Positions 34,349 through 44,558 are shown, counted from the stretch's first letter. The stretch: DNA of 64,000 bases from Lachnospiraceae bacterium (GCA_022510565.1 JAFLTE010000016.1:1-64000); one strand, 5' to 3'. Numbers and translations are program-made. Notes: generated from the sequence alone by a model not told the origin.

Positions 34349-36562
34349 ATGAACATTACTTACAATGAGCAGAACAGAGTGTTTAAGTTAGATACTGAGC
34401 ATACAAGTTACTGCATTGGTATTGTGGACGACGATAACTTTGTCGGACACATCTATTATGGAAGAAAACTTTCGGATGTTAATCTGACATATCTGATGCG
34501 AACTACGGAGGCACCTTTTGTTCCGTCTCAGAATAACAGAGACAGAACTTCGTTCTTGGATACATTTCCTATGGAATATACCGGCAATGACTTGGGCGAT
34601 TACAGAGAAGGCACACTGACGGTCAGAACTATGGGCGGGCATACTGCCGTATCGTTGTCTTACATATCCCACAGGATTTATGACGGTAAAGCGGCACTGG
34701 AGGGGCTGCCTGCAACGTTCGGTAAGGATACGGAGTGCAAGACGTTGGAGCTGACTTGCGAGGATAAAATCTTGCAGTTACAGGTCATTCTCTCTTACAG
34801 TATTTTTGCTGACAGCGATGCTATTGCGCGGAGCGTAAAGATTGTGAATAACGGTAAAGAGCCGATTTATCTTACGAAGGTATTGACGGCGTGTATCGAC
34901 ATGGACAACGAAGATTATGAGATGATTACTTTGCATGGTTCGTGGGCAAGGGAGCGCGCGATCCAGACACGTACCGTTATGAAGGGAAAACAGAGTGTCT
35001 CATCGGTACGGGGTGAGTCCAGTCACCAGGAGCATCCTTTCATGGCATGGAAAAAAAATACCACTACCGAAGAGCGTGGTGATATCTATGCGATGAGTTT
35101 TGTGTATTCGGGCAACTTCTTGGCGCAGATTGAGGCAAACCAGTTCGGAAGTATGCGTGCCATGATGGGTATTCATCCACATAATTTCTGTTGGAAGCTG
35201 GATTCGGGAGAGAGGTTTCAGGCACCGGAGGTCATCTGTGTTTATTCCGCGGAAGGCATCGGAGGCATGACGAGATGCTTCCATGACTTGTACCGCAATC
35301 ATCTGATACGTGGTGAATATAAAGACAAGAAGCGTCCCATTCTTATCAATAACTGGGAAGCTACATACTTCGATTTCAATACGGATAAATTGTTGGATAT
35401 CGCAAGACAGGCATCTAAGCTTGGCATTGAAATGCTGGTTATGGATGACGGATGGTTCGGACACAGAAATGACGACAATACAAGTCTGGGAGACTGGCAG
35501 GTTAACGAGAGTAAGATTAACGGCGGATTGAAATATCTGGTGGATGAGGTCAATAAACTTGGCATGAAGTTCGGTATCTGGTTTGAGCCGGAGATGATAT
35601 CGCCGGATTCCGATTTGTACAGGGCACATCCCGATTGGGCGATTGCCGTTCCGGGCAGGACAGGCAGCCTTGCCCGCAACCAGTATGTACTTGACTTAAC
35701 CAGACGGGAAGTGTTGGACTGCGTTTATGAGATGGTGTCCTCGATTCTGAAAAGCGCCAATATCGAGTACGTCAAGTGGGATATGAACAGGCAGTTGAGC
35801 GACGTGGGAAGCTATGGATTGCCCGCTGACAGGCAGGGAGAACTTTACCACAGACAGGTGTTGGCTGTCTATGAATTGCAGGATAGATTGACCAAGGAAT
35901 TTCCGTATCTTCTGCTTGAAAATTGTTCCGGTGGAGGTGCCAGATTTGATGCGGGTATGTTGTACTACAGTCCGCAGATATGGTGTTCCGATGACACTGA
36001 TGCGGTGGAGCGTCTTTCGATTCAGGCAGGTACGGCCATGGTTTATCCGCTGTCTGCTATGGGTGCACACGTATCCGATTGTCCGAATCATACAGTGGGC
36101 AGAGTAACGCCCTTTGAAACGAGAGGATACGTAGCTCTTGCGGGGACATTCGGCTATGAATTGGATGTCACGAAGATACCGGAAGAAGATCGAAACATGA
36201 TTCCGAAGCAGGTTGCTATGTACCATCAGTACAACGATTTGGTTCGTGCGGGAGATTATTATCGTATAGCGCACTATGCCGACAATCATTATTACGATTG
36301 CTATGAGGTAGTGGCGAAGGATAAGAGCGAGGCGCTTATCACTTATGTGCAGGTGCTTAACAGACCGAATTACCACAGCAGGCGTATTCACATTCCGGGA
36401 CTCGATCCGGAGAAAACATATGTGATAGCAAATGCGGAAGATTGGCCGGAGATTAAGCAGACGGAATATAAAGGTGATGTATTGCATTATGCCGGAATTA
36501 ATATTCCGCCGTTGTGGGGTGACTTTAAAGGCAGACTGATGCATCTCGTAGCAAACTCATAA
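34349..36562 (+). CDS. Alpha-galactosidase, glycoside hydrolase family 36
   Basis: Removes terminal alpha-galactose, for example from raffinose or melibiose. The 737-residue cytoplasmic protein has an N-terminal beta-sandwich, then the catalytic barrel with WEATYFDF, MDDGWFG, the nucleophile Asp in VKWDMNR and the acid/base Asp in SDDTDAVERL. It also keeps ENCSGGGARFD. ATG 34349 is preferred over an in-frame ATG six codons upstream because GAGAGGAGA lies between them. No sugar transporter is adjacent. A TATAAT at 34312-34317 is the likely -10. Confidence 0.96.
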   Translation: MNITYNEQNRVFKLDTEHTSYCIGIVDDDNFVGHIYYGRKLSDVNLTYLMRTTEAPFVPSQNNRDRTSFLDTFPMEYTGNDLGDYREGTLTVRTMGGHTAVSLSYISHRIYDGKAALEGLPATFGKDTECKTLELTCEDKILQLQVILSYSIFADSDAIARSVKIVNNGKEPIYLTKVLTACIDMDNEDYEMITLHGSWARERAIQTRTVMKGKQSVSSVRGESSHQEHPFMAWKKNTTTEERGDIYAMSFVYSGNFLAQIEANQFGSMRAMMGIHPHNFCWKLDSGERFQAPEVICVYSAEGIGGMTRCFHDLYRNHLIRGEYKDKKRPILINNWEATYFDFNTDKLLDIARQASKLGIEMLVMDDGWFGHRNDDNTSLGDWQVNESKINGGLKYLVDEVNKLGMKFGIWFEPEMISPDSDLYRAHPDWAIAVPGRTGSLARNQYVLDLTRREVLDCVYEMVSSILKSANIEYVKWDMNRQLSDVGSYGLPADRQGELYHRQVLAVYELQDRLTKEFPYLLLENCSGGGARFDAGMLYYSPQIWCSDDTDAVERLSIQAGTAMVYPLSAMGAHVSDCPNHTVGRVTPFETRGYVALAGTFGYELDVTKIPEEDRNMIPKQVAMYHQYNDLVRAGDYYRIAHYADNHYYDCYEVVAKDKSEALITYVQVLNRPNYHSRRIHIPGLDPEKTYVIANAEDWPEIKQTEYKGDVLHYAGINIPPLWGDFKGRLMHLVANS

Positions 36563-36589
36563 ATACATTGAAAGGCAAGGTTTCTTGAC

Positions 36590-37774
36590 ATGATTGTACA
36601 GAAATATAAAGATATGCTGCAGGCAAAATCAGTTATCCGTCAGTTGTCGGAATTTGCCGTAAAGAGAGGGGCGGAGATTGGCTATGAGAATGTGTTTGAT
36701 TATAGCCTTGGCAATCCTTCCGTTCCTGTACCGCAGAAATTTACCGATACCATGATAGAGCTTTTGCAGAATAAGGATCCCATGGAACTGCACGGCTACA
36801 GTCAGAGCTTGGGCATACCTGCCGTGCGGGATAAAGTGGCAGCTTCCCTGAATAAAAGATTCGGTATGCAGTATACCGGAAACCATATTTTTATGACTAC
36901 AGGAGCTGCGGGGGCAATTGCTCATGCGGTGCGCTGCGTGAGTGAGCCGGGTGACGAGATTCTTACTTTTGCGCCTTATTTTCCGGAATACGGTCCTTAC
37001 ATTAATCTGACCGGTGCAACGCTTAAGGTCGTTCCCGCCGACACGAATAATTTCCAGATTAACTTTGACGAATTTGAAGAAATGCTCACCGAGAAGGATG
37101 CGGCGGTATTGATCAATACGCCTAACAATCCTTCCGGCACGGTTTACTCTACTGAAACGATTAAGAAGCTTACAGCAATTATGGCACGGAAGCAGGAAGA
37201 ATACGGGCATGATATTTTCCTGATTTCGGATGAGCCGTACAGGGAAATTGTATTTGCGGGAGTGGACTCTCCTTACCCGTCCAAGTTTTATGCGAACACA
37301 TTGTCCTGTTACTCTTTTTCCAAATCCTTGTCGCTGCCAGGAGAACGGATTGGGTATGTGGCGGTGAATCCGGAATGTACGGACGGAGACTTAATTGCGA
37401 CGATGTGCAGTCAGATTTCCAGAGGCATAGGGCATAACTGCCCGCCCTCCATTATCCAGCTTGCGGTGGCGGAGGTTCTGGACATCACCTCTGATTTGTC
37501 AGTCTATGAGACAAACATGAACATATTATATAAGGAACTGATTGATCTTGGTTTCGAGTGCGTCAAACCGGGAGGGACTTTCTACATTTTGCCGAAAGCA
37601 CTCGAGAATGATGCCGTTGCATTCTGTGAGAAGGCGAAGAAATACGACCTCATTATGGTGCCGTGCGATACCTTCGGAGTCAAAGGCTATGTCCGTCTGG
37701 CATACTGTATCGAAACCGAGAAGGTGGAGCGCTCTTTGGAAGCATTGCGGAAGTTTGTTAAGAGTGAATATTAA
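36590..37774 (+). CDS. PLP-dependent aminotransferase, class I/II
   Basis: A 394-residue fold-type I aminotransferase. Visible: the cofactor-contacting TTGAAGAI, NTPNNPSGTVYS, ISDEPYREIVF with the PLP-contacting Asp and Tyr, and the Schiff-base Lys in CYSFSKSLSLPGERIGY. The C-terminal small domain holds the substrate Arg in GYVRLAYC. Likely an aspartate- or alanine-type enzyme; the exact amino acid is not readable from sequence. Begins 27 bases after the alpha-galactosidase stop, AAAGGCAAGG upstream. Confidence 0.93.
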   Translation: MIVQKYKDMLQAKSVIRQLSEFAVKRGAEIGYENVFDYSLGNPSVPVPQKFTDTMIELLQNKDPMELHGYSQSLGIPAVRDKVAASLNKRFGMQYTGNHIFMTTGAAGAIAHAVRCVSEPGDEILTFAPYFPEYGPYINLTGATLKVVPADTNNFQINFDEFEEMLTEKDAAVLINTPNNPSGTVYSTETIKKLTAIMARKQEEYGHDIFLISDEPYREIVFAGVDSPYPSKFYANTLSCYSFSKSLSLPGERIGYVAVNPECTDGDLIATMCSQISRGIGHNCPPSIIQLAVAEVLDITSDLSVYETNMNILYKELIDLGFECVKPGGTFYILPKALENDAVAFCEKAKKYDLIMVPCDTFGVKGYVRLAYCIETEKVERSLEALRKFVKSEY

Positions 37775-37867
37775 AAGAGTTTTTGTTCTATATCCTGTTT
37801 TATGGTATATATATTTAAAAGACAAGATAAACATATATATTAAATCACTTAGGAAGGCTAAAGATAC

Positions 37868-38698
37868 ATGACAAACATAGTGGAGATTTTAAAAGCGATA
37901 TTATTCGGCATTGTAGAGGGCATCACGGAATGGTTGCCGATTAGCAGTACGGGACACATGATTCTGTTGAATGAGTTTGTCACATTGGATGTGTCACCGG
38001 AATTTTGGGAAATGTTTCTTGTGGTAATACAGCTTGGTGCAATTTTGGCTGTGGTGATTTTGTTCTGGAATAAAATTTTTCCTTTTCAGTTCAAAGACAA
38101 GCCGGTAATTCGGAAGGATATTTTTACACTCTGGTTTAAGATTCTTGCCGCCTGTATTCCTGCGGCTGTAATCGGGCTGGCGTTTGATGATGTGTTGGAT
38201 GCACTGTTTTATAATCCTTGGTGCGTGGCAATAGCACTGATTGTCTTCGGTGTGGCGTTTATCATTATTGAGAATAGGAATAAGAACGCTTCTCCCAAGA
38301 TTACAACGCTTAGTGATATTACTTATCAGACAGCTTTTTTAATTGGTGTCTTTCAGCTTTTGGCGGCAGTGTTCCCGGGGACATCCCGCTCCGGTGCGAC
38401 CATCGTGGGCGCGCTTTTGATCGGTGTATCCAGAACCGTGGCAGCGGAGTTTACATTCTTTCTGGCGATTCCCGTTATGCTGGGAGCAAGCCTTCTTAAG
38501 ATTGTGAAGTTCGGATTTGAGTTTACCGGTGCGGAAGCAGCCATTCTTTTGACAGGAATGGTATCCGCGTTTATCGTATCAGTGATCGTTATCCGCTTCC
38601 TTATGGGCTATATTAAGAAACACGATTTTAAGGTGTTCGGGTGGTATCGTATCGTGTTGGGAGCAGCTGTGCTAATGTATTTTGCATTTGTCGAATAA
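37868..38698 (+). CDS. uppP: Undecaprenyl-diphosphatase
   Basis: Membrane phosphatase that recycles the undecaprenyl carrier for wall synthesis and gives bacitracin tolerance. The 276-residue protein has the active-site pair EGITEWLPISSTGHM near the N-terminus and PGTSRSGATI in the middle, with about eight helices. ATG 37868 follows AGGAAGG. The AT-rich gap upstream may hold its own promoter. Confidence 0.97.
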   Translation: MTNIVEILKAILFGIVEGITEWLPISSTGHMILLNEFVTLDVSPEFWEMFLVVIQLGAILAVVILFWNKIFPFQFKDKPVIRKDIFTLWFKILAACIPAAVIGLAFDDVLDALFYNPWCVAIALIVFGVAFIIIENRNKNASPKITTLSDITYQTAFLIGVFQLLAAVFPGTSRSGATIVGALLIGVSRTVAAEFTFFLAIPVMLGASLLKIVKFGFEFTGAEAAILLTGMVSAFIVSVIVIRFLMGYIKKHDFKVFGWYRIVLGAAVLMYFAFVE

Positions 38699-38799
38699 TG
38701 GCACAGTGCATGGCAGATAGAGCATTGTTGTGGCGTTTTTTGTGTGATTTCGCATAAAATACGGAAAAGAAAATACAACTATTTGTGGCAGATTGTTGA

Positions 38800-38828
38800 T
38801 TGACAGTATATCGATATTGCGTTAAAAT
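38800..38828 (+). promoter_or_regulatory. Promoter of H1-like gene
   Basis: Perfect TTGACA, 17-base spacer, TAAAAT; predicted start near 38835, leader of about 94 bases. A strong promoter, consistent with an abundant product. Confidence 0.8.
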
Positions 38829-38928
38829 TCAAATATAGCCCAAAATCTGTAGGCTAGGGATTATGAGAGAGTTGATACTCGAAACGTGTGATGTCCGTCA
38901 GAGGCGGATGTGTGAAAGGAGAAGAAAC

Positions 38929-39399
38929 ATGGCAGAAACAAAGAAGGCAGTAAATGTTACAGCGGCAGCTAAGGCAGTAGCAGCTAAAGCAGCAGATACA
39001 AAGACAGAAGAAGTAAAGGCAGCACCGGCAGCATCTGCAGCAGAGGTTAAGAAGGAAGAGCCTAAGAAGACCACTAAGAAGGCAGCAGCTAAGAAGACAA
39101 CAGCTAAGAAAGCTCCCGCTAAGAAGACAGCAGCAGCTAAGAAGACAACAACTAAGACGACAACTAAGGCAGCGAAAGCACCTGCTAAGAAAGCAGCTGT
39201 AAAAGAGACCTTGCATGTACAGTTTGCAGGCAAGTCTTATACGACAGAGGAACTTGTTAAGATCGCTAAGGATGTATGGAAATATGACTTAAAGCAGAAA
39301 GCAGGCGATTTCAAATCTGTTGAGTTGTACGTAAAGCCGGAAGAGAACGCTGTATACTATGTCATCAACGGTGAGGTGACAGGTAAATTCGATATCTAA
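38929..39399 (+). CDS. Lys/Ala-rich histone-H1-like protein with DUF6465-type C-terminus
   Basis: A 156-residue protein. Residues about 8-95 are almost only Ala, Lys, Thr, Pro and Glu, with repeated KKTTAKKAPAKK-type motifs like the tail of histone H1 or bacterial Hc1/HU-tail proteins. Residues about 96-156 form a compact domain (VQFAGKSYTTEELVKIAKDV, VELYVKPEENAVYYVINGEV) found in Lachnospiraceae proteins I recall as DUF6465. Nucleic-acid or polyanion binding is inferred from charge. Strong AAAGGAG site before ATG 38929, own promoter and terminator. Confidence 0.85.
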   Translation: MAETKKAVNVTAAAKAVAAKAADTKTEEVKAAPAASAAEVKKEEPKKTTKKAAAKKTTAKKAPAKKTAAAKKTTTKTTTKAAKAPAKKAAVKETLHVQFAGKSYTTEELVKIAKDVWKYDLKQKAGDFKSVELYVKPEENAVYYVINGEVTGKFDI

Positions 39400-39437
39400 T
39401 CGTAACATATTATTATAGAAGATTGACGATACTTAGG

Positions 39438-39476
39438 CAGTCGGTTTGAGAGTAAATCTCAAACCGGCTGTTTTTT
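39438..39476 (+). terminator. Strong intrinsic terminator
   Basis: 14-bp stem CAGTCGGTTTGAGA/TCTCAAACCGGCTG (one wobble), 5-base loop, six T. Confidence 0.95.
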
Positions 39477-39528
39477 CTTTGCCCATTTTGTTTTTATATT
39501 TTTTTTATAAATTTTTTTAAAGGAAATG

Positions 39529-39557
39529 TTGACAATAAAAATCTTAAGTGATAATTT
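39529..39557 (+). promoter_or_regulatory. hrcA operon promoter
   Basis: TTGACA at 39529-39534 and, after 17 bases, TAATTT at 39552-39557. The CIRCE operator starts 15 bases downstream, over the expected initial transcribed region. Confidence 0.65.
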
Positions 39558-39571
39558 ACTACTAGAAGATG

Positions 39572-39598
39572 TTAGCACTCTAATTGATTGAGTGCTAA
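39572..39598. promoter_or_regulatory. CIRCE operator
   Basis: Exact TTAGCACTC, 9-base spacer, GAGTGCTAA: the HrcA-binding element. It makes the downstream hrcA-grpE-dnaK-dnaJ operon heat-inducible and autoregulated. Confidence 0.98.
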
Positions 39599-39614
39599 CA
39601 ACGGGAGAAATGGT

Positions 39615-40640
39615 ATGCAGTTAGATGAAAGAAAATATACAATATTGCAAGCCATCATTCGCAATTATTTAGAGACGGGAGAACCGGTAGGAAGCAGAAC
39701 GATTTCCAAGTATACGGATTTGAATTTAAGTTCGGCAACCATCCGCAACGAGATGGCTGACTTGGAAGAGCTGGGATACATTTTGCAGCCGCACACATCC
39801 GCAGGCCGCATTCCATCCGATAAGGGTTATCGCTTATATGTGGATAAGATGATGGAGGAGAAAGAGCGGGAAGTGGAAGAGATGAAGGAAATGCTTCTTG
39901 AAAAAGAAGGGAAGATGGATCATCTCTTACAGCAGGCGGCTAAGATGCTTGCGACGAATACGGAATATGCGGCTATGGTCTCCGCGCCGCAGTATCATCG
40001 CAACAAGCTGAAATTTATTCAGTTATCCCGTGTGGATGTCAATCAGATACTGGCAGTCATCGTGGTGGAGGGCAATGTAATTAAGAACACAATGCTCACG
40101 GTGGAGGAAGAACTGAGTGACGAGACGCTGTTAAAACTAAATATTTTACTGAATACGCATTTGAATGGTCTGTCGTTGGAGCAGATTAATCTCGGGATGA
40201 TTTCGGCGATGAAACAGCAGGCGGGTATCCACAGTGAGATTGTGGCAGATGTTATTGATGCGGTTGCCGAGGCAATCAAGGCGGACGAAGACTTGGAGAT
40301 TTACACCAGCGGTACGAAGAATTTCTTCAAGTATCCGGAATTGGCGGATCACGAGAGAGCCAGTGAACTGATTACCACCTTCGAGGAGAAACAACTCTTA
40401 AGCGAATTGGTCCAAGATAATCTGGCGGATGAGAACAACACCGGCATTCAGGTTTATATCGGCAGCGAGACACCGGTTCAGGGCATGAAGGATTGCAGTA
40501 TCGTAACCGCTACCTACGAACTGGATGAGGGAATGAAGGGAACCATCGGGATTATCGGGCCCAAGAGAATGGATTATGAAAAAGTGGTTAAGAATCTGAA
40601 ACTGCTTAAGAATCAATTGGATGATTTATATAAGAAGTAA
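39615..40640 (+). CDS. hrcA: Heat-inducible transcription repressor HrcA
   Basis: Binds CIRCE and represses class I heat-shock genes; activity depends on GroEL in known cases. The 341-residue protein has an N-terminal winged helix (VGSRTISKYTDLNLSSATIR), a GAF-like middle domain and C-terminal IIGPKRMDYEKVVKNL. ATG 39615 lies after GGGAGAAA; an in-frame TTG at 39588 lies inside CIRCE and is rejected. Twenty-one bases before the grpE start. Confidence 0.97.
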   Translation: MQLDERKYTILQAIIRNYLETGEPVGSRTISKYTDLNLSSATIRNEMADLEELGYILQPHTSAGRIPSDKGYRLYVDKMMEEKEREVEEMKEMLLEKEGKMDHLLQQAAKMLATNTEYAAMVSAPQYHRNKLKFIQLSRVDVNQILAVIVVEGNVIKNTMLTVEEELSDETLLKLNILLNTHLNGLSLEQINLGMISAMKQQAGIHSEIVADVIDAVAEAIKADEDLEIYTSGTKNFFKYPELADHERASELITTFEEKQLLSELVQDNLADENNTGIQVYIGSETPVQGMKDCSIVTATYELDEGMKGTIGIIGPKRMDYEKVVKNLKLLKNQLDDLYKK

Positions 40641-40661
40641 AGACAGAAAGGAATGAAAGGC

Positions 40662-41285
40662 GTGGCAGAGGAAAAAGATAAGGTACAGGAAGAAAACCTG
40701 ACCGAAGAGACAACTCCTAAGACATCTGAGAATGAGTCTGCAAGCGGCGACGCAGCAGACGAGACAAAGGATACGGCAGAGGCTAAGGAAGAGTCTAAAG
40801 AAGAAAAGAAGGATAAGAAAAAGAAAGAGAAAATTGACAAAAAGCAGGATGCCCTGAAACAAAAAATCGAGGAGCTGGAAGACAGAGTCAAACGCCAGAT
40901 GGCAGAGTTCGAAAACTTCCGCAAACGAACGGAGAAAGAAAAAACGATGATGTTCGAGACGGGAGCCAAGAGTGTGATTGAAAAAATACTTCCGGTGGTG
41001 GATAACTTCGAGAGAGGGTTGGCAACCGTGTCTGAGGATGAGAAAGATTCACCTTTCGCGCAGGGTATGGAGATGATCTACAAGCAGCTTATGACAGAGC
41101 TTGAGAATATGCAGGTCAAACCTATTCCGGCAGTGGGTGAAGAGTTCAATCCGGATTTCCACAATGCGGTGATGCAGGTGGAGAGTGACGAATATGAGTC
41201 CGGCGTAATAGCACAGGAATTGCAAAAGGGATATACCTACCGCGACAGTGTCGTAAGACACAGTATGGTAGCGGTGGTTAGCTAA
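40662..41285 (+). CDS. grpE: Nucleotide exchange factor GrpE
   Basis: Releases ADP from DnaK. The 207-residue product has a long acidic, Lys/Glu-rich N-terminal coiled region (about residues 1-75), then the conserved dimer helix (QMAEFENFRKRTEKEK) and the beta domain with FNPDFHNAVMQVE and GYTYRDSVVRHSMVAVV. GTG 40662 is chosen because AGAAAGGA is 9 bases upstream; an in-frame ATG at 40653 abuts that site directly. Second gene of the hrcA operon. Confidence 0.95.
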   Translation: MAEEKDKVQEENLTEETTPKTSENESASGDAADETKDTAEAKEESKEEKKDKKKKEKIDKKQDALKQKIEELEDRVKRQMAEFENFRKRTEKEKTMMFETGAKSVIEKILPVVDNFERGLATVSEDEKDSPFAQGMEMIYKQLMTELENMQVKPIPAVGEEFNPDFHNAVMQVESDEYESGVIAQELQKGYTYRDSVVRHSMVAVVS

Positions 41286-41327
41286 TAAACACAAAAACAA
41301 TGTATGATATAGTAGGAGGAATCAGAG

Positions 41328-43199
41328 ATGAGCAAAATTATTGGAATCGACTTAGGAACAACAAATAGCTGCGTGGCAGTTATGGAAGGTGGTAAGCCCA
41401 CCGTAATCGCCAACACGGAAGGAGCGAGAACGACTCCGTCCGTTGTGGCATTTACCAAGACAGGCGAGAGACTTGTAGGTGAGCCTGCTAAGCGTCAGGC
41501 GGTTACTAACGCTGACAAGACAATCTCTTCTATCAAGAGAGATATGGGTACGGACAGAGGCCGCACAATCGATGATAAGAAATATTCCCCGCAGCAGATT
41601 TCCGCTATGATTTTACAGAAGTTAAAAGCGGATGCAGAGAGCTATCTGGGTGAGAAAGTAACGGAGGCAGTTATTACGGTTCCCGCATACTTCAATGACG
41701 CACAGCGTCAGGCTACCAAGGATGCAGGTAAGATTGCGGGTCTGGATGTAAAGCGTATTATCAACGAGCCTACGGCAGCAGCGTTGGCATATGGTCTTGA
41801 TAATGAGAAAGAGCAGAAGATTATGGTATACGACCTGGGCGGCGGTACATTTGATGTGTCTATCATCGAGATCGGTGACGGCGTTATCGAAGTGCTTGCG
41901 ACCAACGGTGACACATACCTTGGTGGTGATGATTTCGACCAGAAGATTATAGATTGGATGTTATCCGAGTTTAAGGCACAGGAAGGCGTAGACCTCTCCG
42001 GCGATAAGATGGCTATGCAGAGATTGAAAGAGGCAGCGGAGAAAGCTAAGAAAGAATTATCCTCCGCAACCACGACCAATATCAATATGCCGTTTATCAC
42101 AGCGACGGCAGAGGGTCCGAAACATCTGGATATGAACCTTTCCAGAGCGAAATTTGATGAACTGACACGTGATTTGGTAGAGAAGACGGCCATTCCGGTT
42201 CAGAATGCGATGAAAGATGCGGGGCTGACGAATGCAGATATCGGTCAGGTACTGTTGGTAGGCGGTTCTACGCGTATCCCTGCGGTACAGGATAAGGTAA
42301 AACAGTTGACCGGCAAGGAGCCCAGCAAGAATTTGAATCCCGACGAGTGTGTAGCGCTTGGTGCTTCCGTTCAGGGCGGTAAGCTTGCAGGCGATGCAGG
42401 TGCAGGTGAAATCCTTCTGTTGGATGTAACGCCCCTTTCCCTGTCTATCGAGACTATGGGCGGCGTCGCTACCAGACTGATTGAGAGAAATACGACCATT
42501 CCGACCAAAAAGAGCCAGATATTCTCTACAGCGGCAGATAACCAGACTGCAGTAGATATCAATGTGGTACAGGGTGAAAGACAGTTCGCTAAGGATAATA
42601 AATCTCTCGGACAGTTCAGACTTGACGGTATTCCGCCTGCAATGCGTGGTGTGCCGCAGATTGAAGTTACTTTCGATATTGATGCTAACGGTATTGTAAA
42701 TGTATCCGCTAAGGATCTCGGCACAGGTAAGGAGCAGCACATTACCATCACGGCAGGTTCCAACATGTCTGACGATGAGATTGAGAAGGCTGTTAAAGAA
42801 GCCGCTGAGTACGAGGCACAGGATAAGAAGAGAAAAGAAGCAATCGATACGAGAAATGAAGCAGACTCCTTCGTATTCCAGACTGAAAAGGCATTAAGCG
42901 AAGTGGGCGATAAGATTGACGCATCCGAGAAATCCGGTGTTGAGGCTGACTTGCAGGCTGTCAAAGATATCCTGGAGAGAACGAAAGATCAGGAGATGTC
43001 CGACAGTGATCTGGATGAGCTGAAAGCGGCGAAAGAAAAACTGACAAACTCCGCACAGTCTCTCTTCACTAAGATGTACGAGAATATGCAGCAGGCGCAG
43101 GGTGGCCCTGACATGAGCAGTATGGGCGGCGCAGCCGAAGAGAGCACACAGTCCGATGTGGCAGATGATGTGGTAGACGGAGATTACAGAGAGGTCTAA
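41328..43199 (+). CDS. dnaK: Chaperone DnaK (Hsp70)
   Basis: ATP-driven Hsp70 chaperone. The 623-residue protein starts [20 protein letters not shown], has the ATPase phosphate loop [12 protein letters not shown] and [14 protein letters not shown], the substrate domain, and a Gly/Met-rich C-terminus ending [10 protein letters not shown]. It lacks the Gram-negative insertion in the ATPase domain. TAGGAGG precedes ATG 41328. Confidence 0.99.
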   Translation: MSKIIGIDLGTTNSCVAVMEGGKPTVIANTEGARTTPSVVAFTKTGERLVGEPAKRQAVTNADKTISSIKRDMGTDRGRTIDDKKYSPQQISAMILQKLKADAESYLGEKVTEAVITVPAYFNDAQRQATKDAGKIAGLDVKRIINEPTAAALAYGLDNEKEQKIMVYDLGGGTFDVSIIEIGDGVIEVLATNGDTYLGGDDFDQKIIDWMLSEFKAQEGVDLSGDKMAMQRLKEAAEKAKKELSSATTTNINMPFITATAEGPKHLDMNLSRAKFDELTRDLVEKTAIPVQNAMKDAGLTNADIGQVLLVGGSTRIPAVQDKVKQLTGKEPSKNLNPDECVALGASVQGGKLAGDAGAGEILLLDVTPLSLSIETMGGVATRLIERNTTIPTKKSQIFSTAADNQTAVDINVVQGERQFAKDNKSLGQFRLDGIPPAMRGVPQIEVTFDIDANGIVNVSAKDLGTGKEQHITITAGSNMSDDEIEKAVKEAAEYEAQDKKRKEAIDTRNEADSFVFQTEKALSEVGDKIDASEKSGVEADLQAVKDILERTKDQEMSDSDLDELKAAKEKLTNSAQSLFTKMYENMQQAQGGPDMSSMGGAAEESTQSDVADDVVDGDYREV

Positions 43200-43203
43200 A
43201 CCT

Positions 43204-44370
43204 ATGGCAGAACAGAAACGAGATTATTATGAGGTGCTCGGCATAGAGAAGAATGCCGATGATGCCGCCATCAAAAAGGCATACAGAGCTCTCGCCAAGA
43301 AATATCATCCTGATATGAATCCTGGAGACGCGGAAGCCGAGAAGAAGTTTAAAGAGGCATCCGAAGCTTATGCGATTTTGAGTGATCCCGAAAAAAGACG
43401 GCAGTATGACCAGTATGGTCATGCTGCTTTCGATGGTGCCGGGGGTCCTGGCGGTTTCGGCGGTTTTGATTTCAGCGGCGCTGACTTTACGGATATATTC
43501 GGAGATATCTTTGGAGATTTTTTTGGCGGAGGACGGCGCAGCAGAAGCAACGGACCGATGAAGGGTGCCAATATTCGTACCAGCGTCAGAATTACCTTTG
43601 AAGAAGCAGTGTTTGGCGTAGACAAAGAGCTGGAACTTACCTTGAAGGATGAATGTACGGCATGCCACGGAACCGGTGCCAAGCCCGGAACTAGCCCCGA
43701 GACATGTCCGAAGTGTGGCGGTAAGGGACAGGTAGTTTTTACCCAACAGTCGTTCTTCGGTACGGTCAGAAATGTACAGACCTGTCCTGACTGTCACGGA
43801 ACCGGTAAGATAATCAAAGATAAATGTCCGGATTGCCGCGGTACGGGTTATATTCCGAACAAAAAGAAAATACAAGTGTCCATCCCGGCAGGTATCGACA
43901 ACGGACAGAGTGTTCGAATTCGCGATAAGGGTGAGCCCGGTACAAATGGCGGCCCCAGAGGCGATTTGTTGGTAGAAGTTGTAGTTAACAGGCATCCGAT
44001 TTTCCAGAGGCAGGATGAGAACATATACTCCACTGTTCCCATGTCCTTTGCGATTGCGGCTCTGGGCGGCGAAATCGTAATTGATACAGTGGACGGCAAG
44101 GTAATATACGACGTTAAGGCGGGAACCCCGACCGATACAAAAGTACGCTTGAAGGGCAAGGGCGTTCCGTCCCTGCGCAATAAGAATATCAGAGGCGACC
44201 ACTACGTTACATTGGTTGTACAGGTACCCGATAAACTTTCCCATGAGGCGAGAGAGCTTCTGAAAAAGTTTGACGAACAGACGGGCGATTCGCTGAATGC
44301 AGCCAAGAACATTACCTCAGGCGGCACGGAAGAGTCGGGCGGAAAAGGTAAAAAGAAATTCAGAAAATAG
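43204..44370 (+). CDS. dnaJ: Chaperone DnaJ (Hsp40)
   Basis: Stimulates DnaK and holds unfolded proteins. The 388 residues show a J domain with HPD at 35-37, a Gly/Phe-rich linker, four zinc-binding repeats ([32 protein letters not shown]) and two C-terminal beta domains. Complete type I DnaJ. Starts 4 bases after dnaK and is followed by a terminator that closes the operon. Confidence 0.99.
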   Translation: MAEQKRDYYEVLGIEKNADDAAIKKAYRALAKKYHPDMNPGDAEAEKKFKEASEAYAILSDPEKRRQYDQYGHAAFDGAGGPGGFGGFDFSGADFTDIFGDIFGDFFGGGRRSRSNGPMKGANIRTSVRITFEEAVFGVDKELELTLKDECTACHGTGAKPGTSPETCPKCGGKGQVVFTQQSFFGTVRNVQTCPDCHGTGKIIKDKCPDCRGTGYIPNKKKIQVSIPAGIDNGQSVRIRDKGEPGTNGGPRGDLLVEVVVNRHPIFQRQDENIYSTVPMSFAIAALGGEIVIDTVDGKVIYDVKAGTPTDTKVRLKGKGVPSLRNKNIRGDHYVTLVVQVPDKLSHEARELLKKFDEQTGDSLNAAKNITSGGTEESGGKGKKKFRK

Positions 44371-44383
44371 AAATGATGTATAC

Positions 44384-44420
44384 ACCTCTTTTATCGGAAC
44401 TCTCGATGGAAGAGGTTTTT
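44384..44420 (+). terminator. Terminator of heat-shock operon
   Basis: ACCTCTT/AAGAGGT arms with inner ATCG/CGAT, followed by five T. Confidence 0.85.
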
Positions 44421-44451
44421 CTTAGTTATTTCTTAGTTTTTTAAATTCAAG

Positions 44452-44480
44452 TGTACAGTATTCTGATTTTCGGGTATAAT
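44452..44480 (+). promoter_or_regulatory. Promoter upstream of lipoprotein leader
   Basis: TGTACA, 17-base spacer, perfect TATAAT. Predicted start near 44487, about 250 bases before the lipoprotein gene. Confidence 0.6.
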
Positions 44481-44514
44481 ATACGCGTAAACAATGAGCA
44501 GTGCATAAGATGGC

Positions 44515-44558
44515 AAAAGGCATATGCGTCGTGCTTGCACGTAAGCAGATGCCCTTTT
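44515..44558 (+). ncRNA. Long hairpin in leader; possible small RNA or attenuator
   Basis: Nested arms AAAAGGCAT/ATGCC-TTTT, TGC/GCA and CGTGC-TT-GCACG form a long stem that ends in TTTT. It starts about 28 bases after the predicted transcription start. It could end a short RNA of about 70 bases or act as an attenuator before the lipoprotein gene. No known RNA family recognised. Confidence 0.45.

Noticed and set aside
38854..39216. Minus-strand Cys/Leu-rich open frame opposite the H1-like gene
   Set aside because: Produced by the complement of Ala/Lys repeats; no start signals.
43069..44244. 391-codon minus-strand open frame opposite dnaJ
   Set aside because: Antisense shadow of a certain gene; no recognisable domains and no ribosome site.
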